NCBI GenBank assembly: GCA_022790615.1
Contig: JAAVXK010000012.1
Location: forward strand, 19,359 to 83,358
From: Lachnospiraceae bacterium
GTDB lineage: Bacteria > Bacillota > Clostridia > Lachnospirales > Lachnospiraceae
Direction: 5' to 3'
Length of the DNA: 64,000 nucleotides
A program made the position numbers and the translations under genes. This document shows, one piece after another, positions 10,804 through 20,142 of the stretch (positions are counted from its first letter, which is position 1; each line of letters opens with the position of its first letter). The notes beneath the pieces were generated by a model, which did no database searches, was not told the DNA's origin, and saw only the letters and a program-made list of their open reading frames with translations.

Positions 10804-11655
10804 TTATTTGTGTTTTTTGAATGAGCCCGGCGTTTTACCGGTATACAGCTTGAATGTGCGGATAAAGTTCGAATAGTCCCTAAAACCGCACTTGTCGCAG
10901 GCGTCCATGACAGAATAGCCCTCTGACAAAAGAGACTGTGCCAGAACAACTTTTTTTTCAAGTATATATTGTTTTAGTGAAATTCCCGTATTCTGTTTGA
11001 ACATACGGCTGATATACCTGTTATTGAAATTAAGGGATGTTTCGATATCGGCTAATGAAAAGTTTTCAGAAATGTGTTCCTCGACATACTGTATTGTTTT
11101 GGAGACGAGTTCCGGCATAATATTAACCGCCATACCCTTATACACGATGTAATTGTTGCATATTGTACATAGAATCTGTGCAAGATAGGCTCTTTGCAGG
11201 ACGTCGCTTCCGAATTGGTCGGAATGAAGCGTGTCGTTTAACTTATTTATAAGTGTAATAAGCTCTTTCAGAGTGTCCTCAGGCAAAAGAATTACATTGT
11301 TTACCCCGCACTTTCGTGAGTCAAAAAAACTATTAAAATTAGTCGCATGCGTAGACAGGCTTCGCATTATGGCAGGGGAAATGTTGAGCGTAATGCGCTC
11401 ATACAGAGAATCATCAAGGCTGACGGCCAGATGGTATTCCGTGGGATTAATGATTGCGATATTGCCGCGCTCCAGATGAACGCATGAGTGTTCTATAAGG
11501 AGGTTTGTGTTTCCACATAGGAATATATATATTTCGTAACCATTATGTTTATGGAATATATTGTGATAATGTGTTCCGCTGCGGTATGCCAAAAGTATGT
11601 CGTCGTGTATCTCATCGTAGTAGTGTGGCTGACTGAAGATGTCCATAATTATCAC
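10804..11655 (-). CDS. AraC family transcriptional regulator
   Basis: Cupin-like N-terminus and C-terminal AraC HTH (FSLADIETSLNFNNRYISRMFKQNTGISLKQYILEKKV...CGFRDYSNFIRTFKLYTGKTPGSFKK); divergent from the second GH115. Confidence 0.93.
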   Translation of the reverse strand: MIIMDIFSQPHYYDEIHDDILLAYRSGTHYHNIFHKHNGYEIYIFLCGNTNLLIEHSCVHLERGNIAIINPTEYHLAVSLDDSLYERITLNISPAIMRSLSTHATNFNSFFDSRKCGVNNVILLPEDTLKELITLINKLNDTLHSDQFGSDVLQRAYLAQILCTICNNYIVYKGMAVNIMPELVSKTIQYVEEHISENFSLADIETSLNFNNRYISRMFKQNTGISLKQYILEKKVVLAQSLLSEGYSVMDACDKCGFRDYSNFIRTFKLYTGKTPGSFKKHK

Positions 11656-11729
11656 CTGTTTATATTTAATGATGTTATTATTTTTATAGCATATTTCAAT
11701 TAAAAAATCAATTTTGGAGGTACGTTTAA

Positions 11730-14700
11730 GTGTGTAAAAATATTGTTATAGGCTGTTTTGACAAGGAAGACGCCGCGGTAAAATGCGCCGTGAATAATCT
11801 TAAAAAGGATATTGAAACAGTAACGGATTGTCCGGTCAGCATAAGAAGACTGGACATAAAAGACGCCGCGCACAAGGACGCCGGGGAATGCGATATCCTT
11901 ATTGCGACAAAGGACGTACATACATGGCTTGACGGCGAGGAGGCGCTTGACAGGTGGGAAGGATATGTAGTAAAAAAACAGGACGGCCGGGTGTACATAT
12001 GCGGTGCGGACAGGAGGGGAACAATATATGGAATATACGAACTGTCTCAGTATATCGGAGTATCCCCATGGTATTATTTTGCGGACGTGCCGATTAGGAA
12101 AAAGAGCGGCTTCATTATTCCTGACGGTTATTACATATCAGACTACCCTTCTGTCCAGTACAGGGGAATATTTTTAAATGACGAGGAAGAACTTGAGGAG
12201 TGGGCGGCGTTACATACAAGCGACGGGACAATAGGTCCCGAGCTTTATAGAAAGATATTTGAGCTTATACTCAGGTTAAAGGGTAATTATATCTGGCCCG
12301 CGATGCATGTGAATTATTTTCAGGAAAATCCTGAAAATGCAAGGCTTGCCAATGAGATGGGAATTGTCGTGGGGACGTCGCACTGCGACATGCTTATGAG
12401 GAGCAACCAGAATGAGTGGAATCCATGGCTTAGGAGTAAGGGTTATAGGAGCGATTACAATGCGGTCCACTCTAATAAATTACAGTCAGGCGAAGCCGAC
12501 GGGATGAATGGCGGACATATATATTACGATTATTCCATTCCGGGAAAAAACCGCGAGGTAATACGGGAATACTGGCGCGAGAGCGTGGAGATGAACAGGG
12601 ATTACGAGGTTTGTTATACAATCGGTATGAGGGGAGTCCACGACTATGGATTTTCCACGAGGATGATTGACGAGGATGATTCGCTTTCGGATGAAGAGAA
12701 AGAGAAGGCCAGAATCAGGCTGCTTGAAACAATCATGTCTGACCAGCGGGACATGCTGAAGGAGGGACTTGGGCTTGCATCCGCCGCCGAAGTTTTGCAG
12801 GCGTTTATTCCGTATAAGGAAGTTCTTGACTTGTACGATAAGGACCTGAACGTTCCGGAAGATGTGACGCTTATATGGGCGAATGATAATTTTGGACATA
12901 TAAGGCGTTATCCCAATGAGGAAGAGAGAAAGAGAAGGGGAGGGCACGGACTTTATTACCATGCGTCGTATTGGGCCGCGCCCGACATGAGCTATCTGTT
13001 TTTCAACACGATTCCGCTTGCGCATATGACGCAGGAGTTAAAGAAGGCGTACGAGTCGGGAATCAGGAAAATGTGGGTTCTTAACGTGGGAGCCCTAAAA
13101 CCGCTTGAGATGGATATGGAGGCGTTTTTACAGTATGGCTGGGACGCCGGAAAAAGTACCCGTATTACTACGGACATACACGGGTATACGGCTGCATGGT
13201 TTGACAAATATTTTTCAGGGGAATACGGAAATGAGCTGGCAGATTTGTATGAGGCGTTCGCACAGCTTACGAATGCCAGAAAGATTGAGCATATGGCGCC
13301 GCTTGTGTTTTCACAGACCGGTTACGGGGATGAGGCCGGCGAGAGGGTATGCAGGCTGGAATACATTTTTAACCGTGCCAATGCGATATATGAAAAGCTG
13401 CCTGACTGCGAAAAGACGGCGTTTTTTGAGATGTTCTTATTCAAGGTGCACGCGTCGTATTACGTTAACCATGCTTTTTATTACGCTGACAGAAGCATTC
13501 TCTCATATGACAGGGGAAATGACAGGGCGGCGGACTTTTATACGGATAATTCATATACAATGATGCAATATCTTCGAAATATGCTTCAGTATTATAACAA
13601 ATACATGTGCGGCGGAAAATGGGACGGCATTCTTACGCCGGATTCATTTCCACCGCCGGGAATATGCTTTTACCCGGTGTGCAAGCCTTCGATTAGAAGG
13701 AAAAGCGGCGGGCTGAAGCTGTTCCTGCCCGATGGAGGCAGTTCATTTGAAAGCGGTTCGATTATGTTTTGTTCAGGAGGACTTACAAAGAAATGGTTTG
13801 AGCTTGGAAACCAGGGAGCGCGCGATATTGATTATACAATTACGATATGCGGCAGCCACGACTGGCTTGCCATATCGGAAACGGAGGGCACAGTCGTTAC
13901 AGAAAAAAGAATCTATCTGACCGTCCCGGATATGAGCCTGTGTGAGGGAAAGTCTGCCTTATTGAAAATAAAAGGCTCCGCAGACGAAAAAGTTATAGAG
14001 TTAAATGTGACAGTGGAGCAGCCGGCAGCAGTTACGGCAGGTATTGGGGCGGACGAAGCCGCCGTATATGAAGAAACAGCCGCTGCATATGATAATGCCG
14101 CTGCCTGTGGCAAAATCCCTGCGTATGAGGAAACAATTGCGTTTGGAGAAGACACTGTAATGGAGGCTGACGGGGCGGTCTGTCTGTTTGCCGACCGGTA
14201 TCAATATGAGACAGGGGCGGATGACGGGGCGTGTTGGAAGAAAGTATACGGTGTTGGAAGGGGATTTGGGAATGTAATGACCGCATATTGTGCGGATACT
14301 GTATCGCCTGAAAGTCCTGACATCATGAAAAATCCATGCCTTGGATATTCCTTTTTCTTGAAGAACGAGGGGGAATTTGAACTTGAGATAATAAGATTCC
14401 TTACGCTTAACGCAAGGGGCAGAATCAGGTTTGCAGTAGGGATTGACAGAAAAGAGCCGGTAATAATTGAGTCGGCGGCAACTGACGAATGGAGGGGGGC
14501 TTGGAAGGAGAGCGTCCTCAACAACGGAGAAAAACTTAACATAAGACTTCCATTTTTACAGGCTGGCAGACATACCCTGCAGTTATATATGATTGACAGG
14601 TATGTCTCGATACATAAGATGGTTCTATATACCGAGGAGAAAAAGGACACATTTTTCGGTTTCTCATCCATTCATTACTGTTCGGATATGCCGAGTGTAA

Positions 14701-15473
14701 ATATGGAGGAGCTTGATGCGCTTCAAAAGGACATGTATATGGCTTCGGACAATGATATTGTGCCTGACGTTGTGTATGCCGACAAGGAATTTTGGAAGTA
14801 TAACAGAATCTATATGAAAAATGATACTATAAAGCGGGCGGCTCCGGGCGTTCGACGCTATGCGGACTATTATTACGGCGGCGTATCTGCCGCGGGAAAC
14901 AGCGAGAACAGCATTACGGATATGTTTGGCAGCGGCGTGTTTCAGGAGAAGGACGGAATTCTTTCCTTGGAAGCGGAATATGCGCTTGAGGATTCAGACA
15001 ACGCGTATCTTACGCCGGATAAAACGGGCGGCATATATTGGAGCCATGCGCGCGCCCGGACTGACGGCGGAACAGGTCTGGCTATGATGGTGTTTGGGCC
15101 TCATTATACATGGGATAACCCGAAAGACGCCCCGGGAATGCATTTTCGTGTAAATGTAACACAGTCCGGAAACTTTAACGCATGGCTTCTTGTACTGTTT
15201 GAGGACCATATGTCGGATACGTGTTATTTTGCTGTTGACGGAGAGGTGCTTCCTCTAAGTTCGCAGTACAGGAACGGGCAGCTTTTTAACTACTCTACGA
15301 TGCACATATATTTCTGGTGCCTGACCGGTAATATCCGGTTAGAAGAAGGAGAGCACACATTCTCGATATACGCGGGAGACTCCGGTATGCAGATAGACCG
15401 AATCTATCTTAGCAGGGGCGACGAGCTTCCGCCGCTTGATAATGAGTGGAAGAGCTCGAATAGGCGTGATTAG
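11730..15473 (+). CDS. GH115-family glycoside hydrolase without visible signal peptide, GTG start
   Basis: GH115 blocks YGIYELSQYIGVSPWYYFADVPI, YRGIFLNDEEELEEWAA, YTIGMRGVHDYGF; GTG start after TTGGAGG; C-terminal module resembling those of the upstream GH115. Confidence 0.9.
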   Translation: MCKNIVIGCFDKEDAAVKCAVNNLKKDIETVTDCPVSIRRLDIKDAAHKDAGECDILIATKDVHTWLDGEEALDRWEGYVVKKQDGRVYICGADRRGTIYGIYELSQYIGVSPWYYFADVPIRKKSGFIIPDGYYISDYPSVQYRGIFLNDEEELEEWAALHTSDGTIGPELYRKIFELILRLKGNYIWPAMHVNYFQENPENARLANEMGIVVGTSHCDMLMRSNQNEWNPWLRSKGYRSDYNAVHSNKLQSGEADGMNGGHIYYDYSIPGKNREVIREYWRESVEMNRDYEVCYTIGMRGVHDYGFSTRMIDEDDSLSDEEKEKARIRLLETIMSDQRDMLKEGLGLASAAEVLQAFIPYKEVLDLYDKDLNVPEDVTLIWANDNFGHIRRYPNEEERKRRGGHGLYYHASYWAAPDMSYLFFNTIPLAHMTQELKKAYESGIRKMWVLNVGALKPLEMDMEAFLQYGWDAGKSTRITTDIHGYTAAWFDKYFSGEYGNELADLYEAFAQLTNARKIEHMAPLVFSQTGYGDEAGERVCRLEYIFNRANAIYEKLPDCEKTAFFEMFLFKVHASYYVNHAFYYADRSILSYDRGNDRAADFYTDNSYTMMQYLRNMLQYYNKYMCGGKWDGILTPDSFPPPGICFYPVCKPSIRRKSGGLKLFLPDGGSSFESGSIMFCSGGLTKKWFELGNQGARDIDYTITICGSHDWLAISETEGTVVTEKRIYLTVPDMSLCEGKSALLKIKGSADEKVIELNVTVEQPAAVTAGIGADEAAVYEETAAAYDNAAACGKIPAYEETIAFGEDTVMEADGAVCLFADRYQYETGADDGACWKKVYGVGRGFGNVMTAYCADTVSPESPDIMKNPCLGYSFFLKNEGEFELEIIRFLTLNARGRIRFAVGIDRKEPVIIESAATDEWRGAWKESVLNNGEKLNIRLPFLQAGRHTLQLYMIDRYVSIHKMVLYTEEKKDTFFGFSSIHYCSDMPSVNMEELDALQKDMYMASDNDIVPDVVYADKEFWKYNRIYMKNDTIKRAAPGVRRYADYYYGGVSAAGNSENSITDMFGSGVFQEKDGILSLEAEYALEDSDNAYLTPDKTGGIYWSHARARTDGGTGLAMMVFGPHYTWDNPKDAPGMHFRVNVTQSGNFNAWLLVLFEDHMSDTCYFAVDGEVLPLSSQYRNGQLFNYSTMHIYFWCLTGNIRLEEGEHTFSIYAGDSGMQIDRIYLSRGDELPPLDNEWKSSNRRD

Positions 15474-15495
15474 CCGCTGAAATTATATTCTTTAT

Positions 15496-15530
15496 ACGGC
15501 CCTAAGCGTCAACCGGACGCTTAGGGCCGT
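15496..15530 (+). terminator. Strong hairpin, terminator-like but without T-run
   Basis: Perfect 15-bp stem ACGGCCCTAAGCGTC-aaccg-GACGCTTAGGGCCGT 23 nt after the GH115 stop. Confidence 0.6.
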
Positions 15531-15767
15531 TGTCTGCGTAATACAAAAATCGTCGGAGTCCATTGGGATAGTTATAGAAGCGATTAAACGATATATTGAT
15601 TGACATTCAAATATGAAACCGATAGAATAAAAAAACGGGGTGAGCGTATGGGGCCGTACTTATCTGGAATGCGGTCTGCCGGAGTATGTGCCGGAATCGT
15701 TGGAACAGATGAAAACTGTATGGAAAAAAAGAGCTGAAATTGTTTATTGTGGTATGGAGGTGCTATT

Positions 15768-16565
15768 TTGCAGATAAAAAACAAAGATATAGATTCGGGA
15801 AAACCATTTGACTGGGGGAGGACGTCAAAAGATTACGCGGCATACAGGGACGTCTACCCTCCGGTGTTTTATGAGAAAATTGCCGGCAGGGGTCTGTGCG
15901 TAAGCGGACAGAAGGCATTAGATTTGGGAACCGGTACGGGGGTTATTCCAAGAAACATGTATAAATACGGTGCGGACTGGGTTGGTACGGATATTGCAGA
16001 AAACCAGATTCATCAGGCTGAGTTTCTTGCCGGTAAGGCCGGAATGAATATCGAATTCATTACAGTACCGGCTGAGGAAATAGACTTTAAAAGTAATACG
16101 TTTGATGTCGTAACGGCATGTCAGTGTTTTATGTATTTTGACCATAAAAGGCTTATGCCCGTATTGTCAAATATTTTAAAAGAACACGGAAAGCTCGTAA
16201 TACTATATATGGCATGGCTGCCTTATGAGGACAGGATTGCAGAGGCAAGCGAGGAGCTTGTACTGAAATACAGCCCAAACTGGACCGGCGCCGGGCAGAA
16301 AAGATATCCGATTTGGGTTCCGGATGTGGTTTATGACTACTTTGATATGGAGGAACATGAGGAATATGACGTCATGGTGCCGTTTACAAAGGAAACGTGG
16401 CACGGAAGAATGAGAGCCTGCCGTGGCGTGGGGGCGTCATTATCCGAGACCGAGCTTGCAAAATGGGATGCCGAGCACAGGGAATTACTAGATAAGACGG
16501 CGCCGGACGAGTTTGAAGTATTGCATTATGCCGCGACGGCCATTTTTAGTGTGAAAAGAACATAA
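15768..16565 (+). CDS. Class I SAM-dependent methyltransferase, TTG start
   Basis: ALDLGTGTGVIPRNMYKYGADWVGTDIAENQI motif I; RBS GGAGG followed by TTG at 15768 (ORF track starts at 15747). Confidence 0.87.
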   Translation: MQIKNKDIDSGKPFDWGRTSKDYAAYRDVYPPVFYEKIAGRGLCVSGQKALDLGTGTGVIPRNMYKYGADWVGTDIAENQIHQAEFLAGKAGMNIEFITVPAEEIDFKSNTFDVVTACQCFMYFDHKRLMPVLSNILKEHGKLVILYMAWLPYEDRIAEASEELVLKYSPNWTGAGQKRYPIWVPDVVYDYFDMEEHEEYDVMVPFTKETWHGRMRACRGVGASLSETELAKWDAEHRELLDKTAPDEFEVLHYAATAIFSVKRT

Positions 16566-16629
16566 CGAATACGTTCTGGGAGAGAGACTATAAAGACCTT
16601 TATATGAAGCATAATATAAGGAGAAGTAT

Positions 16630-17388
16630 ATGATAACGGAAAGTTTTGACGATAAATCAAATGCGATTATTCATCCGCGAAAAAATGAAAACGCACCGCG
16701 TGTCGACGCGTGTATTCTGACGTTTTCCCATGTAATCGAAACGTTTGTTTTAGATAATTATGAATGCACGCAAATAGCTTCGTTTTGGTTTGCAACGGGG
16801 AATACTCCTATTTACCGTATAGCATACAAGGGAAAGGTATTTGCGTTTTATAAGACTTATGTAGGGGCTCCGGCGTGCGTTGGCACTGTAGAAGATACTT
16901 TATCGGAGATTCAGACTGATAAATATATTGTATTTGGCGGTGCGGGATGCTTAAACAAAGAAATTGCACACGGAAAGGTAATGATACCGACCGAGGCTTA
17001 CCGTGATGAAGGCACTTCCTATCATTATGCACCGGCCTCGGATTATATTACGGTAAAAAATGCCGATGTAGTTGCCGCTTTTATGAAAGAAAATGGAATT
17101 CCATTTGTCAAGGGTAAAACATGGACAACGGATTCTTTCTACAGGGAAACAATCAATAATTTTAATAAGCATAAAGAAGACGGCTGTATTTCGGTGGAGA
17201 TGGAATGTTCCGCCCTGCAGGCAATGTGCGATTTCAGGGGATTGAATCTATACACATTCTTTACAAGCGGCGACCTTCTTGACGCGCCCGAATGGGATGA
17301 ACGCCGTAAAGACGGGGAAAACAAAGGTACGCAGCATGATGCCGGGCATTTTGACATTGCGCTCGAACTGGCGCGGTATGTCGTCTGA
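16630..17388 (+). CDS. Nucleoside phosphorylase family protein
   Basis: FGGAGCLNKEIAHGKVMIPTEAYRDEGTSYHY, VEMECSALQAMCDFRGLNLYTFFTSGD motifs. Confidence 0.85.
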   Translation: MITESFDDKSNAIIHPRKNENAPRVDACILTFSHVIETFVLDNYECTQIASFWFATGNTPIYRIAYKGKVFAFYKTYVGAPACVGTVEDTLSEIQTDKYIVFGGAGCLNKEIAHGKVMIPTEAYRDEGTSYHYAPASDYITVKNADVVAAFMKENGIPFVKGKTWTTDSFYRETINNFNKHKEDGCISVEMECSALQAMCDFRGLNLYTFFTSGDLLDAPEWDERRKDGENKGTQHDAGHFDIALELARYVV

Positions 17389-17434
17389 TTTGGCACATAT
17401 ATTAAAGAACAATATTTTAGGGAGGTTGTATGAA

Positions 17435-17866
17435 ATGATACAGGCGGCAGACAATAATAACCTGCATATTGCGGCCGAGATGGCTGCTGAGTTGTGGGAT
17501 GCTTCTAAACAGGAACTGTTGGAGCAGTTTAAAGATATTTTGAATAATAAAAAAGGGGTGTTGTACTTAAAATATGTCGGGAATATTCCGGTTGGCTTTG
17601 CTCAATGTCAATTGCGAAACGACTATGTCGAAGGCACGGATAGTTCACCGGTAGGATATCTTGAAGGAATATTTGTAAGGGAAGAATACAGAAAGAACGG
17701 ATATGCAAAAGAACTTCTTAATGCGTGCCAACAATGGTCAAAAAATCAAGGCTGCATAGAATTTGCAAGCGACTGTGAACAGGATAATGCCGACAGTTTG
17801 GAATTTCATATGAAAACGGGCTTTACGGAGGCAAACAGAATCATTTGTTTTACTAAGCTGCTTTGA
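17435..17866 (+). CDS. GNAT acetyltransferase of aminoglycoside 6'-N-acetyltransferase-like type
   Basis: GFAQCQLRNDYVEGTDSSPVGYLEGIFVREEYRKNGYAKELL...SDCEQDNADSLEFHMKTGFTEANRIICFTK; RBS GGAGG 9 nt upstream of ATG 17435. Confidence 0.8.
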   Translation: MIQAADNNNLHIAAEMAAELWDASKQELLEQFKDILNNKKGVLYLKYVGNIPVGFAQCQLRNDYVEGTDSSPVGYLEGIFVREEYRKNGYAKELLNACQQWSKNQGCIEFASDCEQDNADSLEFHMKTGFTEANRIICFTKLL

Positions 17867-18019
17867 AATATATCCTGTTTGGCAAAAGGTTGTTTGCGAT
17901 GCGTGAAAGAGAAATATAAGTAGATATACAAACCGGTGTTAAGTATTTTGTAAAAAAACCGGAATTATACAATAAAATCACTTAAACGACAAAAAATTAC
18001 ATAAAATGGATAAAAAGTA

Positions 18020-18048
18020 TTGACTGTCGTGCCGCTATAGTATAATAT
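18020..18048 (+). promoter_or_regulatory. Candidate sigma-A promoter of the integrase
   Basis: TTGACT - 17 nt - TAATAT, upstream of the 18126 CDS. Confidence 0.5.
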
Positions 18049-18125
18049 TTTTATTGTTGTATACGACATAAAACCAGGGCATTTGAGAGAAACATTATTA
18101 TGTCCGGCGCGGAAAGGAGTACGGC

Positions 18126-18944
18126 ATGACACAGAAAAGGAGGCTGAGAAAATACAGGGAATATCTCGAGGCACAATCTCTTAGCCCTCTGACGGTAGAA
18201 ATGTACTATAGGGAGGCCTTTTGTCTTGAGACATATCTGAAAGGCGGGAAACCAAAGAAGAAACAGGTGCAGCAATTTATTTCGGAAATAAGGCAGGACC
18301 ATAAGATATCGACAGTGAATGGATATATTGTCGCGATAAACCGTTATTTAAAATGGATGAACATGAACGAATACTGTGTCAAGACAAAGCGCGTACAGGG
18401 GAACTGGAATCTGGAAAACGTTATATCAATCGAGGAGTACAACCGATTAATCAAATATGCAAAAGAGAATAAGAAAGATAAATACTATCTGATTATCCGT
18501 ATTCTGGGAAAGACCGGAATCAGGATAGGCGAACTTCGTTACATAACTGTGGAGGCGCTCGAACAACAAAGTATGATGATATATGGAAAGGGAAAATACC
18601 GCTCCATATATCTGACTGACGACCTGATTTCCGAGATGAGGGAATACTGTAAAATGAATAATATTCAGTCAGGGTGTATTTTCCTTGGAAATAAAAACAC
18701 GCCGATAAGTCGAAGCGCCGTATGGCAGATGCTGCAAAAAATTGCAAACGGGGCGGGGGTTCCGAGGAGAAAAGTACATCCGCACAGTTTTCGTCATTTG
18801 TTTGCGAAAACTTATATGGAGCATCATGGAAATATATCTGAGCTTGCCGATATACTTGGGCATTCAGGCCTTGAGATAACGAGAATCTATCTGACGACGA
18901 CAAGGGAGGAAAAACTCAGGAGAATTAACGAACTTCCGCTGTGA
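18126..18944 (+). CDS. Tyrosine recombinase/integrase
   Basis: Catalytic set visible: TGIRIGEL (R), GKGKYR (K), HPHSFRHLFA (HxxR), LGHSG (H), TRIYLTTT (Y). Confidence 0.92.
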   Translation: MTQKRRLRKYREYLEAQSLSPLTVEMYYREAFCLETYLKGGKPKKKQVQQFISEIRQDHKISTVNGYIVAINRYLKWMNMNEYCVKTKRVQGNWNLENVISIEEYNRLIKYAKENKKDKYYLIIRILGKTGIRIGELRYITVEALEQQSMMIYGKGKYRSIYLTDDLISEMREYCKMNNIQSGCIFLGNKNTPISRSAVWQMLQKIANGAGVPRRKVHPHSFRHLFAKTYMEHHGNISELADILGHSGLEITRIYLTTTREEKLRRINELPL

Positions 18945-19207
18945 ATTACCACGATATGAGATAAATTTACGACTATATATTTGAAGATAAATAATTATGA
19001 ATAGAATCAGCATGCAGAGCAATCGCTTAAAATTGGGATGGAATCAATGAAAATATAGGCGATTGCTTCGGTTTGCGGGAGTATAGTATCGCAAAACTTG
19101 ACAAAATACTATATTATGTTCCGTTTGTCAACACCAAAATAAAAATTTCATGAAAATAATTTCAAAATAATTTCATGACAATCTATAAAACGATTGAAGT
19201 TCGGATG

Positions 19208-19238
19208 AAAAGAGGTTTCGAATCAGAGGCCTCTTTTT
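19208..19238 (+). terminator. Rho-independent terminator-like hairpin
   Basis: AAAAGAGG ... CCTCTTTT followed by T. Confidence 0.6.
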
Positions 19239-19281
19239 AATATAATAGAAAACTGCTTGGCAATTTCCTATTATATTAAAA
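19235..19281. repeat. Inverted repeat
   Basis: TTTAATATAATAG / CTATTATATTAAA, 13-bp perfect, extending inward to about 20 bp with two mismatches around a short loop. Confidence 0.7.
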
Positions 19282-19380
19282 GCGCTCCGCTAAGGATGCG
19301 CACTCGCGCGATATGTAGTTAGTTGCATTCGCAACACGCGCTCGGCGCGGAGAATGTCGCAAGCGACATTCTTTTTTCTT
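19282..19380. repeat. GC-rich multi-hairpin element ending in a terminator-like stem
   Basis: CTCCGC/GCGGAG outer pairing, GTTGC-attc-GCAAC, then GAATGTCGC-AA-GCGACATTC followed by TTTTTTCTTT. Confidence 0.6.
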
Positions 19381-19562
19381 TGCAGGAAAATACGTCTTAT
19401 ATATAAACACTTTATAACAACTGCACTCCGACGGTTGCTTGTTAAGGTCTGGCCGAAACGACTTACCATAATATAGTATTATCGAAAGCGTAACAGGGGT
19501 GATACCCACAAAAACCGATGGCCGCCCGGTGCAGTATGCCGGGGCGGGGAATGGAGGATAAC

Positions 19563-20060
19563 ATGGCAAAGGCAGAAAGCTTCGACACATTGCTGCAGGC
19601 GATTCAGAGTTCCTTTATTAAGGTAAACCAGCTTTCCAGACAACAGCATGTTGAGCTGCTCAAAAATTATTTTGACGGCGACAATAAGCCTATATGTATT
19701 AAAATGCAGTATCCTGCGCGCGGAGAAGACGGAGAGATGACATTTACCGAGGTTGCGATTCCGAAACTCTGTATAGTGCCGATTTCATCTTTGAAACTAC
19801 AGGAAGTATCCGTGGACTTTAAAGTCAAGCTTACGGGCAAGGTAAGCCTGAAAGGTCTGTGTAATGAAGGAGAAGAAGAACCGGCAGGAAAAAGAGGAAG
19901 GAAGAAAAGTGCAATGGATGAAGAATACGTCGGCTACATACCTCACGCGTCTAAGCGTGAAAACGTCGGTTTTGCGGATATTCATCTCAAGTTCAAAGCA
20001 GATGAGCCGCCGGAAGGGATTCTTCGAATCCGAGACTCCATGATTCGCGTTATGCCGTAA
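19563..20060 (+). CDS. DUF2589-like protein 1
   Basis: IPKLCIVPISSLKLQEVSVDFKVKLTG matches the IPxLxIxxIPSLxVxxVxIxFxxxV pattern of the next gene; GGAGGA before ATG 19563. Confidence 0.65.
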   Translation: MAKAESFDTLLQAIQSSFIKVNQLSRQQHVELLKNYFDGDNKPICIKMQYPARGEDGEMTFTEVAIPKLCIVPISSLKLQEVSVDFKVKLTGKVSLKGLCNEGEEEPAGKRGRKKSAMDEEYVGYIPHASKRENVGFADIHLKFKADEPPEGILRIRDSMIRVMP

Positions 20061-20142
20061 GCGTACGGCCGCGTATATTGGCGTACCGTTATTAAAAGTA
20101 CGCTGCATTCAGGGTATTCCGGGGTAGAAAGGAGAAATCAAT

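Noticed and set aside
19235-19281. Possible invertible promoter, since both arms contain TATAAT
   Set aside because: Arms are almost contiguous with only a few nucleotides of loop, too short for a recombinase-invertible segment
19276-19590. 104-aa minus-strand ORF (MCRSFLPLPCYPPF...)
   Set aside because: Covers the hairpin/repeat block and runs into the DUF2589 start; best explained as a spurious ORF from repetitive DNA
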